A DNA stretch of 64,000 nt from Saccharopolyspora gregorii (GCF_024734405.1 NZ_CP059556.1:3100001-3164000); one strand, 5' to 3'. Counted from the stretch's first letter, positions 10,075-19,108 are shown. The notes: generated by a model from the letters alone, not told the origin. Made by a program: numbers and translations.

Positions 10075-10569
10075 GTGATTCTCGCGAACACCGGCAACAG
10101 CGACCGCACCGCGCACCAGCGGCACGCCCCGGTCGGACTCGAACCGCAACGCACGATTACGCCGCCCCGCGACGCCGGAGAACCCGTCAGCGGCACCCCC
10201 GGCCACCCCCGCACCCTGCGGCTGGCCGTGCACCGGCCCGACCCCGGCGTCGTCGTCGTCCACGTCGGCGGCGAGATCGACCTCGCCGCCGCACCCCGCC
10301 TCGGCGAAATGGTCCGCCAACGCCTCACCGCCGCCGCCCTGCGCGCCGTCGTCCTCGACCTCACCGACGTCACCTTCTGCAGCTCCGCCGGGCTCGAACT
10401 GCTCCTGCACGCCCAACGGCGCGCCGAATGCCGCCGCACCCCGCTCTACGTCGTGTTCGGCACCGGAGCCGTGCTGCGGCTGATCACCCTCACCGGCCTC
10501 GCCGACCGGTTCACCAGCCGCGCCACCACCGCCCACGCCATCGCCGACATCCGCCGCCACCACCTCTGA
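10075..10569 (+). CDS. STAS-domain anti-sigma factor antagonist
   Basis: 164 residues ending in a STAS domain of the SpoIIAA/RsbV type, which normally binds an anti-sigma kinase. The domain runs from about residue 45 (TLRLAVHRPDPGVVVVHVGGEIDLA) to the end, with the phospho-acceptor region DVTFCSSAGLELLL, where the Ser after Cys is the expected phosphorylated residue. The first ~45 residues are polar and probably disordered. The GTG start is supported by GGGGGAGG 4 nt upstream. No partner kinase or sigma factor is nearby, so it acts in trans. Confidence 0.82.
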   Translation: MILANTGNSDRTAHQRHAPVGLEPQRTITPPRDAGEPVSGTPGHPRTLRLAVHRPDPGVVVVHVGGEIDLAAAPRLGEMVRQRLTAAALRAVVLDLTDVTFCSSAGLELLLHAQRRAECRRTPLYVVFGTGAVLRLITLTGLADRFTSRATTAHAIADIRRHHL

Positions 10570-10585
10570 CGCCGACCGCGGCACC

Positions 10586-11089
10586 TCACCCCGCGCGGCA
10601 CATCGCCACCCGCGGCCAGTGCGGGAACGCCGCCTGCTCGGCCGCATGCCTCGCCGCCAGCCCCGGCGACATCGCCCCAGGCGGCACCTCCCGGAAACCC
10701 AGGCGCGCGTAGTACGGGGCGTTCCACGGCACCAGCCGGAACGTCGTCAACGTCAACGCCGCACACCCGAACCGCACGGCCCGCGCACCCGCGTGCGCCA
10801 GCAGCGCGGCACCGATGCGCTGCCGCGCACACCACGGATCCACGCTCACCTGCGCCACGTGCAACGCCCCGTCCAACCGCTCGGCGGCCAGGAACGCCAC
10901 CGGGCCGGCCACTTCCACCGCCACCCACAACGCGCCGCGATCCCGGAACCCCTCCAGCACCCGCACCGGCATCGGCGGATCCAACGCCACCCGATCCATC
11001 CCCACCTCCCGGAAGCACGCACCCGACCGGCGCTCCACCTCCGGCAACGCCGCCAGATCGGCGGCCTCCGCGACACGAACCAGCACCAC
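10586..11089 (-). CDS. GNAT-family N-acetyltransferase
   Basis: About 167 residues with the GNAT fold: beta4 ALHVAQVSVDPWCARQRIGAALL includes the acetyl-CoA pyrophosphate loop (Q/RxxGxA type, here RQRIGAA), and NAPYYARLGFRE is the usual late motif. GTG 11089 is chosen because GNAT homology begins there (LVRVAEAADLAALPEVE); an in-frame GTG at 11179 would add 30 atypical residues without a ribosome site. Divergent from the GntR gene at 11207. Acceptor substrate unknown. Confidence 0.75.
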   Translation of the reverse strand: MVLVRVAEAADLAALPEVERRSGACFREVGMDRVALDPPMPVRVLEGFRDRGALWVAVEVAGPVAFLAAERLDGALHVAQVSVDPWCARQRIGAALLAHAGARAVRFGCAALTLTTFRLVPWNAPYYARLGFREVPPGAMSPGLAARHAAEQAAFPHWPRVAMCRAG

Positions 11090-11206
11090 CCCAGCATCAC
11101 CACCGGCCACCCGCGGCGGCAACCGAATTGCCGAACCGACCGCGGCGCCGCCCCCCACCGCGGCGAACGCCCACCGCACAGGCCCGCGACAGGGCAGACT
11201 GACCCC

Positions 11207-11956
11207 GTGACCGGATCAGTGGAAGATCAGGTGGCGCAGCGGCCGATCGCATCCGCGCCCAACATCGCCGACCCGCCGAGCCTGGTGGAACTGGCGGCCG
11301 GAACCCTCCGGCACATGATCATCAGCGGCGGATTGCGCTGCGGCGACCGCATCGTGGAGAACCGCCTCACCCACGAGATGGGCATCAGCCGCCCACCCCT
11401 GCGCGAAGCGCTGCGCGTGCTCGAACACGAAGGACTCGTGCGCCAGCTGCCCCGCAAGGGCGTCATCGTCACCCCGCTGACCCTGCACGACATCTACGAG
11501 ATCGTCACCCTGCGCCGCGAACTCGAACGCTTCGCCGTCCGCCACGGCGTCCCGGTGCGCGAACCCGCCCGGCTCCGCCGCTGCCGCACCGCCCTGGACG
11601 CCCTCGCCGCCACCACCGGCGACCCCGCCCTGTTCGCCGAACGATCCCTGCACCTGCGCCTGGCCGTGGTGGGACTCGCCGGCAACGAACGCCTGGAGGA
11701 CACCTGCCGCAACCTCGGCCTCCAGCTGATGCTCGCGCTCACCCTCACCCACCGCGTCGCACCCGCCCCCGACTTCGCCGCGCAACGGCGCCTGGTCGAG
11801 GCCATCGCCGACGGCGATGCCGATACGGTGCTGACGGAACTGGCCCGCACCACCGACCCCCGCACCTTCGACGGCGTCGAAGCGGTCGTCGACGGCCATT
11901 CCCACGACGCGGTGCAATGGCTGCGCCGCGAACGCGCCGACCCGGAGGACCCGTGA
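11207..11956 (+). CDS. GntR-family regulator, FadR/FCD subfamily
   Basis: 249 residues: a winged helix near residues 25-95 ([31 protein letters not shown] is the canonical recognition-helix/wing region) followed by an all-helical FCD ligand-binding domain with [11 protein letters not shown] and the [15 protein letters not shown] segment. Members usually repress small-acid or sugar-acid catabolic operons. The stop codon overlaps the GTG start of the carbonic-anhydrase-like gene (GTGA), so the two are translationally coupled. The ligand may relate to that partner, but this is inference. Confidence 0.85.
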   Translation: MTGSVEDQVAQRPIASAPNIADPPSLVELAAGTLRHMIISGGLRCGDRIVENRLTHEMGISRPPLREALRVLEHEGLVRQLPRKGVIVTPLTLHDIYEIVTLRRELERFAVRHGVPVREPARLRRCRTALDALAATTGDPALFAERSLHLRLAVVGLAGNERLEDTCRNLGLQLMLALTLTHRVAPAPDFAAQRRLVEAIADGDADTVLTELARTTDPRTFDGVEAVVDGHSHDAVQWLRRERADPEDP

Positions 11957-12492
11957 ACGCCCCAGCCGAGACCGCCCGCACCATCACCATCGACGAGCAC
12001 ACCCCGCAGCTGGACGAGGGCGCCTGGGCCGCACCCGGCGCCACCCTCATCGGCCGCGTGCACCTGCACGCCGACGCCAGCATCTGGTACGGGGCGGTGC
12101 TGCGCGGCGACAACGAGGACATCACCGTCGGCGAAGGCAGCAACGTCCAGGACGGCTGCGTGCTCCACGCCGACCCCGGGTTCCCGGCCACCGTCGGCCG
12201 CGGCGTCACCGTCGGGCACCGCGCCGTGCTGCACGGCTGCACCGTCGGCGACCACTGCCTGATCGGCATGGGCGCCGTCGTCCTCAACGGCGCCGCCATC
12301 GGGGAGGGCTCGCTGATCGCGGCCGGAGCCGTCGTGCTCGAAGGCACCGAGGTCCCGCCCGGCTCCCTGGTCGCCGGCACCCCCGCGAAGGTCCGCCGCG
12401 AACTCACCGAAGACGAACGCGCCCGCCTGCGGCTGTCCGCGGAGGTCTACGTCGCCAACGCCGGACGCCACCGCGACGCCCTGACCGGCTGA
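11953..12492 (+). CDS. Gamma-carbonic-anhydrase-like hexapeptide-repeat protein
   Basis: 179-residue left-handed beta-helix protein of the YrdA/PaaY/CaiE group. Hexapeptide-type repeats fill residues 25-140 and include the candidate zinc-binding histidines in [20 protein letters not shown] short C-terminal helix follows ([18 protein letters not shown]). The GTG start overlaps the upstream regulator's stop, and GGAGGA lies 4-9 nt before it. Members act as gamma-class carbonic anhydrases or thioesterase helpers in catabolic operons; which applies here is not shown. Confidence 0.85.
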   Translation: MNAPAETARTITIDEHTPQLDEGAWAAPGATLIGRVHLHADASIWYGAVLRGDNEDITVGEGSNVQDGCVLHADPGFPATVGRGVTVGHRAVLHGCTVGDHCLIGMGAVVLNGAAIGEGSLIAAGAVVLEGTEVPPGSLVAGTPAKVRRELTEDERARLRLSAEVYVANAGRHRDALTG

Positions 12493-12555
12493 CGCCGCCC
12501 GCGCGCGGGCAGGGGAGGGGAGCGGTACCACCGGAACCGGCCCCGAACGTGCGAA

Positions 12556-12595
12556 ATGCCGTGGCCCCGTCCGAAGTGGACGGGAGCCACGGCAT
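12556..12595. terminator. Long hairpin after the carbonic-anhydrase gene
   Basis: 17-bp stem with a 5-nt loop GAAGT and one bulged A: left arm ATGCCGTGGCCCCGTCC, right arm GGACGGGAGCCACGGCAT. It lies 64 bp past the stop of the gene ending at 12492. No T-run follows, as is common for actinobacterial terminators. It may also stop leftward transcripts. Confidence 0.7.
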
Positions 12596-12742
12596 CTTCA
12601 GCAAGCCTGCGTGGGTCGCGAGGTCTCACTTGATGTGGCGTTGACCGTGCTCGCCGGAGCACCGCGCACGCGGTGGGCGCCGGTCCGCGACCCGGTGGGG
12701 CGCCACGTTCAGCCGTAGTGACCGGGGCTGACGAACAGAGCC

Positions 12743-12862
12743 TCAGCTCTGACCGCGACGGGCGGCCGAGCTCACGACCTGCGAGTGGGGGTGTCGCATC
12801 ACGGTGCGAGCCCGTCCCATCTCCCGTGCCATGTCACCCAGCCAACGAACCAGACCTGCCAT
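12743..12862 (-). CDS. Small basic protein, 39 residues
   Basis: Short reading frame beginning MAGLVRWLGDMAREMG and ending in RRGQS, with a GAAGGGA ribosome site about 8 nt before the ATG. The first half would form an amphipathic helix with Trp, Leu and Met; the rest is rich in Arg, His and Ser. It occupies the middle of an otherwise gene-free 595-bp interval (12493-13087). No family recognised. The evidence is the ribosome site, the sensible composition and the location, so it is a candidate only. Confidence 0.4.
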   Translation of the reverse strand: MAGLVRWLGDMAREMGRARTVMRHPHSQVVSSAARRGQS

Positions 12863-13087
12863 CTCGGCATCCCTTCACGCGTAGTGGTCCAGCCGCCACC
12901 ACCCGCCCCGTGCCCCGCGAACTGGTGCGCCCCGGGTGAGCAAGTGGTGCCACCCCCGTAGTCGTCACTGGTGAACGTCGTGTTTCACCCCGAAAGTAAC
13001 GAACAGGTAACGAACGCTGGTGCGGGTGGATTCACCCCACAACACCCGTATGAAACGTTTCACCACGCACCAGCCGCACCCGGACCA

Positions 13088-13348
13088 TCACGCAGGGCGA
13101 CTCCCCACCGCATCCCGCACTTCTTCCACCATCGACATCCCCGACTCCCGCGCACAATGCGCACAGCAGAAGAACCGGCCGCTCACCTCCACCCCGTGCC
13201 CCAAGATCCGGCACCCGCAGTGCTCGCACTGCGGCGCCAACCGCTGCGCCGCGCACTCGAACGAATCGAACACGTGCACCCCGCCACCCGACGTGCGCAC
13301 CTCGAAACTCATCCAGTACTCGTTCCCGCACACCTCGCACGTACCCAT
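13088..13348 (-). CDS. Cysteine-rich zinc-ribbon protein
   Basis: 86 residues with three Cys clusters: CEVC near the N-terminus, CEHCGC in the middle and CCAHC toward the C-terminus, a pattern suggesting two small zinc-binding modules. Between them is an aromatic-rich strand region (EYWMSFEVRTSGGG) and FDSFECAAQRL. The ATG at 13348 has GGAGG 8 nt upstream. Related small metal-binding proteins are widespread and uncharacterised in actinomycetes. It is divergent from the mannosidase gene, separated by 221 bp containing the DasR-like site. Confidence 0.7.
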   Translation of the reverse strand: MGTCEVCGNEYWMSFEVRTSGGGVHVFDSFECAAQRLAPQCEHCGCRILGHGVEVSGRFFCCAHCARESGMSMVEEVRDAVGSRPA

Positions 13349-13529
13349 CACCACGTCGCCTCCACGATCATCGGGGACCGCGCGCCACACCGGCACGCCC
13401 TGCGAAAGGCCCCAGCATGCGAGGCCCCGCGCACCCCGGCAACCGCCATGACCTGCACGAGCGATCACCCAGCCCGGTTCGGCGGCACCCACCCCCACCA
13501 GCGATGTGCCACGATGATCGACGCTCAGC

Positions 13530-13545
13530 AGTGGTCTGCACCAAC
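13530..13545. promoter_or_regulatory. DasR-like operator before the mannosidase
   Basis: AGTGGTCTGCACCAAC lies 25 bp before the mannosidase start. It matches the DasR-responsive element consensus (ACTGGTCTAGACCACT) at 12 of 16 positions, with the TGGTCT/ACCA core intact. DasR is a GntR/HutC regulator of amino-sugar and glycan use in actinomycetes. The regulator itself is not in the window. Confidence 0.5.
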
Positions 13546-13569
13546 CCGCTCCGAACGAGGGGACACCAC

Positions 13570-16500
13570 ATGCACGACGACCGCGCCGCAGTGGAAAAAC
13601 GCCTCGACCGCATCCTCGCCGAACGACTCCGGCCCGCCGTGCACACCCGCACCCACCCCCTCGACATCGCCGCCTGGCACGTCCCCGGCGAACCCGTCCC
13701 CGCACACCGAGCCCTCCACGCCCGCTACACCCCCGTCCACATCGGACATGAATGGGGACCCGCCTGGGGCACCACCTGGTTCCGCCTCACCGGCACCCTC
13801 CCCGAAACCTGGGCCGACCAACCCGTCGAAGCCGTCATCGACCTCGGCTTCGACCTCGACCGCCCCGGATTCCACTGCGAAGGCCTCGCCCACACCGACA
13901 CCGGCACCCCCATCAAAGGCCTCAACCCCCGCAACACCCACCTGCCCGTCCACACCCCACCCGGACAACCCCTCACCTGGTACGTCGAAGCCGCCGCCAA
14001 CCCCCTCATCCTCGGCGACAACGGCTACCGACCCACCCACCTCGGCGACCCACCACCCTGGCTCGACGGCGGCACCACCACCGGCACACCCCTCTACCGC
14101 CTCACCCGCGCCGACCTCGCCCTCCGCGACCTCACCGTCCACGAACTCGTCCACGACACCGAAGTCCTCGCCCAACTCATGCACGAACTCCCCACCGACT
14201 CACCCCGCCGCCACGACATCCTCCGCGCCCTCGAACGCATGCTCGACCGCCTCGACCTCCACGACATCCACACCACCGCACCCGCCGCCCGCCACGAACT
14301 CACCACCGCACTCCACCGCCCCGCCCACACCACCACCCACCGCATCAGCGCCACCGGCCACGCCCACATCGACTCCGCCTGGCTCTGGCCCCAACGCGAA
14401 ACCATCCGCAAAGTCGCCCGCACCGTCGCCAACGTCACCGAACTCATGACCCGCGACCCCGCCTTCACCTTCGCCATGTCCCAAGCCCAACAACTCGCCT
14501 GGCTCAAACAACACCACCCCGACCTCTTCGACCGCGTCCGCGAACACGTCCGCACCGGCCAATTCGTCCCCGTCGGCGGCATGTGGGTCGAATCCGACAC
14601 CAACCTGCCCGGCTCCGAAGCCCTCGCCCGCCAATTCCTCCACGGCAAACGCTTCTACCTCGACGAATTCGGCATCGACACCCAAGAGGTCTGGCTACCC
14701 GACTCCTTCGGCTACAGCGCCGCCCTGCCCCAACTCGTCCGCCACTCCGGATCCCGCTGGTTCCTCACCCAGAAGATCTCCTGGAACCAGACCAACAAAT
14801 TCCCCCACCACACCTTCTGGTGGGAAGGCATCGACGGCACCCGCGTCTTCACCCACTTCCCACCCGTCGACACCTACAACGCCGAACTCACCGGCGCCGA
14901 ACTCGCCCACGCCAGCCGCAACTTCACCGAACACGGCCACGCCACCCGATCCCTCGTGCCCTACGGCCACGGCGACGGCGGCGGCGGACCCACCCGCGAC
15001 ATGCTCGCCCGCGCCCACCGCCTCGCCGACCTCGAAGGCTCACCCACCGTCGAACTCCACTCACCAGCCGAATTCTTCACCGCCGCCGAAGCCGACCACC
15101 GCGACCCCGCCGTCTGGTCCGGCGAGCTCTACCTCGAATTCCACCGCGGCACCTACACCTCCCAAGCCCGCACCAAACAAGGCAACCGCCGCAGCGAACA
15201 CCTCCTGCGCGAAGCCGAACTCTGGTGCACCACCGCCCACACCACCCTCGGCCACGACTACCCCCACGACACCCTCGACCGCCTGTGGAAAACCGTGCTC
15301 CTGCACCAGTTCCACGACATCCTGCCCGGATCCTCCATCGCCTGGGTCCACCGCGAAGCCGAACAGACCTACCAGCACGTCACCGCCGAACTCCACGAAC
15401 TCATCGACCACGCCCAACGCGCCCTCGCCGGCACCGGACCCGGCACCACCACCTTCAACGCCACACCCCACCACCACGACGGCATCCCCGCCCTCGGCGC
15501 CGGAACCCCCACCACACCCGCCGCCACCACCGCCACCGAACACTTCGACGGCACCACCACCCTCGACAACGGCCGCATCCGCGCCACCATCGACCAACGC
15601 GGCCTGCTCACCTCAGTGCTCGACCTCGACACCGGCCGCGAAGCCCTCGCCCCCGGACAACCCGGCAACCTCCTCCAACTCCACCCCGACCACCCCAACG
15701 CCTGGGACGCCTGGGACCTCGACGAGTTCTACCGCCACCAAGGCCACGACCTCACCGACACCGACCGCACCACCCTCGACGGCACCACCCTCACCGTCCA
15801 CCGCACCTTCGGGAACTCCACCCTCGTCCAACGACTCCACCTCCACGGCCACACCCTCCACATCGACACCGACATCGACTGGCGCGAAACCGAAAAGATC
15901 CTCAAAGCCGCCTTCCCCCTCGACGTCCACGCCGACCGCTCCACCGCCGAAACCCAGTTCGGCCACATCCACCGACCCACCCACACCAACACCACGTGGG
16001 ACGCCGCCAAGTTCGAGATCTGCGCCCACCGCTGGCTCCACCTCGGCGAACACCACTACGGCCACGCCCTCATCAACGACTCCACCTACGGCCACGACGT
16101 CACCCGCCACACCCGCCCCGACGGCGGCACCACCACCACCGCCCGCCTCTCCCTGCTGCGCGCCCCCCGATTCCCCGACCCCCACACCGACCACGGACAC
16201 CACCACCTGCGCTACGCCCTCGTCGTCGGCGCCGACATCGGCGACGCCATCCGCGAGGGATACCGCCTCAACCTCCCCCCGCGCACCGTCCCCGGCGGCA
16301 ACGCCGTCCCACCCCTGATCACCCTCGACAACCCCGACGTCATCGTCGAAGCCCTCAAACCCGCCGAAGACCGCAGCGGCGACCTCATCGTCCGCCTCTA
16401 CGAATCCCGCGGCGGCCGCGCCACCACCACCCTCACCCCGCACTTCCCCCACACCGCGATCACCCGAACCGACCTGCTCGAACGCCCCACCGGCGAACCC

Positions 16501-16608
16501 CGGCACCACCCCGAACCCATCACCCTGCGCCCCTTCGAAATCCGCACCCTCCGCATCACCCGAACCGGTGCCGAGACCAGGGGAGCGGACCCGGACCCGA
16601 CCCGGTGA
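13570..16608 (+). CDS. Alpha-mannosidase, GH38
   Basis: 1012-residue family 38 glycoside hydrolase that removes alpha-mannose from glycans or glycosides; no signal peptide, so cytosolic. An N-terminal beta-sandwich lead-in (GTTWFRLTGTLPETW) precedes the catalytic domain with zinc-ligand motif GHAHIDSAWLWP near residue 262 and the nucleophile region GGMWVESDTNLPGSE (Asp343). PDSFGYSAALPQ and HQFHDILPGSS follow, then the C-terminal GH38 beta domains. AGGGG occurs 8 nt before the ATG. Codon use is extreme: nearly every third base is C, giving a strongly C-rich + strand, more so than neighbours. A DasR-like operator lies just upstream. Confidence 0.93.
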   Translation: MHDDRAAVEKRLDRILAERLRPAVHTRTHPLDIAAWHVPGEPVPAHRALHARYTPVHIGHEWGPAWGTTWFRLTGTLPETWADQPVEAVIDLGFDLDRPGFHCEGLAHTDTGTPIKGLNPRNTHLPVHTPPGQPLTWYVEAAANPLILGDNGYRPTHLGDPPPWLDGGTTTGTPLYRLTRADLALRDLTVHELVHDTEVLAQLMHELPTDSPRRHDILRALERMLDRLDLHDIHTTAPAARHELTTALHRPAHTTTHRISATGHAHIDSAWLWPQRETIRKVARTVANVTELMTRDPAFTFAMSQAQQLAWLKQHHPDLFDRVREHVRTGQFVPVGGMWVESDTNLPGSEALARQFLHGKRFYLDEFGIDTQEVWLPDSFGYSAALPQLVRHSGSRWFLTQKISWNQTNKFPHHTFWWEGIDGTRVFTHFPPVDTYNAELTGAELAHASRNFTEHGHATRSLVPYGHGDGGGGPTRDMLARAHRLADLEGSPTVELHSPAEFFTAAEADHRDPAVWSGELYLEFHRGTYTSQARTKQGNRRSEHLLREAELWCTTAHTTLGHDYPHDTLDRLWKTVLLHQFHDILPGSSIAWVHREAEQTYQHVTAELHELIDHAQRALAGTGPGTTTFNATPHHHDGIPALGAGTPTTPAATTATEHFDGTTTLDNGRIRATIDQRGLLTSVLDLDTGREALAPGQPGNLLQLHPDHPNAWDAWDLDEFYRHQGHDLTDTDRTTLDGTTLTVHRTFGNSTLVQRLHLHGHTLHIDTDIDWRETEKILKAAFPLDVHADRSTAETQFGHIHRPTHTNTTWDAAKFEICAHRWLHLGEHHYGHALINDSTYGHDVTRHTRPDGGTTTTARLSLLRAPRFPDPHTDHGHHHLRYALVVGADIGDAIREGYRLNLPPRTVPGGNAVPPLITLDNPDVIVEALKPAEDRSGDLIVRLYESRGGRATTTLTPHFPHTAITRTDLLERPTGEPRHHPEPITLRPFEIRTLRITRTGAETRGADPDPTR

Positions 16609-16763
16609 AACCCGCGGCGCGCCGGGGTGAACACCACCCGGACCCGGTGATCGCCGCGCGCCCCACCACCACGCGCTCCGCATCATGGCCGCAGAGCCCG
16701 CACCGACCGCACACCGCGCCGGACGGCTCACCGGACCGCGTCCCCCGGGACGCGGACGAAAAA

Positions 16764-16803
16764 GGGGGTCGGTCGAGCCGCCACACCGGCTCGACCGACC
16801 CCC
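16764..16803. terminator. Perfect 17-bp hairpin, likely bidirectional terminator
   Basis: Left arm GGGGGTCGGTCGAGCCG, 6-nt loop CCACAC, right arm CGGCTCGACCGACCCCC, all paired. A run of five A's precedes the left arm, which is a U-tract for leftward transcripts. It lies 156 bp past the mannosidase stop and probably ends that transcript as well. Confidence 0.85.
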
Positions 16804-16899
16804 GAAACGCGCCACCGCGCACGACTCTCGCGGGTGATCCGCACACCCCGCCATGGGTACCGTCGAACGATCGAACGAACGACGACGGAGGTACGCCCC

Positions 16900-16983
16900 G
16901 TGCTCGTGGCAGCCACCGGCGCACCAGGCGCCACGAGCCGCGCAGTGCTCGACACCCACCCGAACCACCACGCCCAGGCATGA
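16900..16983 (+). CDS. Possible 27-residue peptide overlapping a hairpin
   Basis: GTG-initiated short frame beginning VLVAATGAPGATSR with GGAGG 9 nt upstream. The coding region contains a 9-bp inverted repeat (GCTCGTGGC / GCCACGAGC), so the segment could be a leader peptide with attenuator-like structure ahead of the DUF6221 gene at 17105, or merely a chance frame. The 16609-17104 interval otherwise shows only the terminator at 16764. Confidence 0.2.
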   Translation: MLVAATGAPGATSRAVLDTHPNHHAQA

Positions 16984-17104
16984 CCCCCGCACACCGCGTC
17001 ACACCCGGCCCCCTGCCGCGTCCCCACCCGAGCGGGCCGACAACCGGCACCGCACGCCGAACGGCAGAACGGGCGGTACCCGCGTACCGCGGTGGGGGAC
17101 GACC

Positions 17105-17413
17105 ATGAACCGGTTCGCCGAGTTCCTGCGACGACAGATCGACATCGACCTGGAACTGCTGCGCTGGGTGCGCGAAGACGTCGAAGCGGGCAACGCCAAA
17201 CCCTGCGGCGGCACCGTCTTCCGCGGCTTCCGCGAATGCGAGCTCAAGACCAGGCTGCTGCGCCAGCACCAGCTCTGCGGCTCCGGCACCGGACCCTGCG
17301 ACCGGCTCGGCGAGGCCTACCCGCCCGAAGACGAACGCGGCTGCGCCACCCGAGCCCTGCTCGGCCTGCCCTACGCCGACCGGCCCGGCTACCGCGCCCG
17401 CTGGCGCCCCTGA
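17105..17413 (+). CDS. DUF6221 family protein
   Basis: 102 residues beginning MNRFAEFLRRQIDIDLEL, matching the actinobacterial DUF6221 pattern of a short acidic helix followed by a conserved His/Cys-containing middle (here RQHQLCGSGTGPCDR) and a C-terminal stretch with ALLGLPYADRPGYRARW. DUF6221 genes are scattered through actinomycete accessory regions and phages; function unknown. GGTGGGGGA lies before the ATG. Convergent with the DUF3040 gene. Confidence 0.7.
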   Translation: MNRFAEFLRRQIDIDLELLRWVREDVEAGNAKPCGGTVFRGFRECELKTRLLRQHQLCGSGTGPCDRLGEAYPPEDERGCATRALLGLPYADRPGYRARWRP

Positions 17414-17419
17414 CCGCCC

Positions 17420-17680
17420 TCAGGACGTCAACAACCGCCAGCCCCGCGCCGCCAGCAGCACCGTCGCCAACAACCCCGCCAGCAGGAAACCCGCCACCTC
17501 ACCGAGCACCATGCACAACAACGCCGCCACCACCGCGACGCAGCCCAGCACGACCCGCACCCCGGGCCGCGACCGGCCGGGCAGCTCCGCGCGCCGCAAC
17601 CGGTCGGCGAAATCGGGGTCCTGCAGAACCAGACCCTTCTCGATTTCCGCGATGCGGCGGCGTTCGTGCCTGGGCAGCAT
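17420..17680 (-). CDS. DUF3040 small membrane protein
   Basis: 86 residues. The N-terminal soluble segment MLPRHERRRIAEIEKGLVLQ, with LxxxErrrLaeIEr-like spacing, is the DUF3040 hallmark, followed by two closely spaced transmembrane helices (VVLGCVAVVAALLCMVLGEV and GFLLAGLLATVLLAARGW). ATG 17680 is preferred over an upstream GTG because GGGAGG lies 8 nt before it. Function unknown; typical of actinobacterial envelopes. Confidence 0.8.
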   Translation of the reverse strand: MLPRHERRRIAEIEKGLVLQDPDFADRLRRAELPGRSRPGVRVVLGCVAVVAALLCMVLGEVAGFLLAGLLATVLLAARGWRLLTS

Positions 17681-17755
17681 GACCTCGACCTCCCTGGAGT
17701 GGACCGACAACCGGCTACCCGCGAGAACGAGATCCCTACACCCCGCAGCCGCAGG

Positions 17756-18604
17756 TCACGGCCGCCGCGCCCGCACCAGCCACGCCGCCGACTCGAACAG
17801 CACGCCCCGCTCGGACTCGTGCTCGGTGAGCAGCGCCAGCAGCCGCGCCTCCGCCCGCTCCCGCTGCGCCGCCTCCAGCCCGGCCAGCAACCCGGAGAAC
17901 TGCCCGGTGACGAACCGGAACGCGTCCGCGGCGTCCCGGCCGAAGTACATCCGCTCCCGCAGCCCGTCCAGCCGCACCCGCTCGAAACCCGCCGACTCCA
18001 GCAACGCCCGCACCACCGCCGGCTCGCTCATCGACAGCGGACCCGGCCCGTCCACCGGCGGCGCGCCCTCGCGCCCACCGGAGAGCACCGAGCGGAACCC
18101 GCCCATCCACGGGTTGTGCTCCGCCGGCTGCCAGGTCAGCAGCGCCAGCCCACCGCCCGGCGCCAACGCCCGCCCGAGGTGGGTGAACGCGTCGCGGGGC
18201 GCGCCGAAGAACATCGCCCCGTGCCTGCTCAGCACCAGGTCGACGGTGGGGAAGGGGTGCACCTGCGCGTCAGCCCGCTCGAACGACGCGTTCGCCACCC
18301 CCTCCCGCTGCGCCAGCACCCGGGCCAGGTCCACCAGCGGCGCCGACAGGTCGACCCCGTGCGCCCAGCCCGCCGCCGCGCGCCGCGCCGCGTCCCGGGT
18401 GACCTTTCCGCTGCCGCAGCCGACGTCGAGCACCTGCGCGGCCGGGCTGATCTCGGCCGCGTCCAGGAACCGCTCGTGGTAGGCGGCGACGCCCTCGTCG
18501 AAGCGCTCGGCGCGCTCCGCCCAGAACTCGCCCTGATCACCGTCCCACGCCCGGGACTGGGCCGTGTTCGACGGGGCGATCGCGATCTCGGACTGCTCGG
18601 CCAT
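17756..18604 (-). CDS. Class I SAM-dependent methyltransferase
   Basis: 282 residues with a Rossmann methyltransferase core: motif I VLDVGCGSGKV near residue 55, motif II acidic GVDLSAP, and the ALAPGGGLALLTWQ post-III strand. Overall layout resembles UbiE/Methyltransf_25 proteins; substrate unknown. ATG 18604 is supported by a GGGGGAA sequence 6 nt upstream. Its upstream region contains a 30-bp AT-rich palindrome at 18826-18855, 222 bp before the start, which could control it. Confidence 0.82.
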   Translation of the reverse strand: MAEQSEIAIAPSNTAQSRAWDGDQGEFWAERAERFDEGVAAYHERFLDAAEISPAAQVLDVGCGSGKVTRDAARRAAAGWAHGVDLSAPLVDLARVLAQREGVANASFERADAQVHPFPTVDLVLSRHGAMFFGAPRDAFTHLGRALAPGGGLALLTWQPAEHNPWMGGFRSVLSGGREGAPPVDGPGPLSMSEPAVVRALLESAGFERVRLDGLRERMYFGRDAADAFRFVTGQFSGLLAGLEAAQRERAEARLLALLTEHESERGVLFESAAWLVRARRP

Positions 18605-18825
18605 GTGCTTCCCCCAGCGGTGCGGTGAACGGTGCGTGCGGGGAGGGGAGTCTATGGGGTAGGGGGACGCGGGATGATCGGGACGGAGATGGCGGAGTCG
18701 GCCGTCGCAGGGGCCGCGAAGATCGGCTGGTCCCGCGGTGGGGAGCGGTGTTCGGCGCGGAGCGTTCGCGGTGTCGCGGTAGCGGAGTGGTGGCGGCGCG
18801 ATCTCGAAGTCGATCAACGGGGTTG

Positions 18826-18855
18826 TTTGGTGGATAACGTTGATTATCCACCAAA
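18826..18855. promoter_or_regulatory. 30-bp perfect palindrome with AT-rich core
   Basis: Arms TTTGGTGGATAA and TTATCCACCAAA separated by CGTTGA, with no mismatch in 12 bp. Its AT content stands out from the surroundings. Symmetry of this size suggests a dimeric or tetrameric regulator. It could serve the methyltransferase gene starting at 18604 or a terminus function near dif. Confidence 0.55.
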
Positions 18856-19108
18856 TGGAGAAGGGGGCGGGGGCCCGACCACGGGGGACCCCGGTTGCTC
18901 CGGGCCGCTCCCGCGCGATGGCGAAGTCGGCGTGCTCGCCGGTTCGGTGCACGTCGTGCGGAACCTTCGCGGCCGCCGCCGGCGCGTCCGCCGATCCGGC
19001 CCGGAGTACGACGACCCGGACTCGTGGGGCTTGATCATCCGAGGCCTGTGGATCTTGCTCGCGCGGCGGGTCCTTCGGTCACCTGGCCCCACGCGACCCG
19101 CAGCCACC

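Noticed and set aside
13570-16560. Repetitive-looking CACC-rich DNA that might be a repeat array or CRISPR
   Set aside because: There are no evenly spaced repeats; it is codon bias within a GH38 gene.
13752-17108. A 1118-codon open frame in another phase over the mannosidase
   Set aside because: It consists of Arg/His/Pro repeats produced by the C-rich codon use of the real gene.
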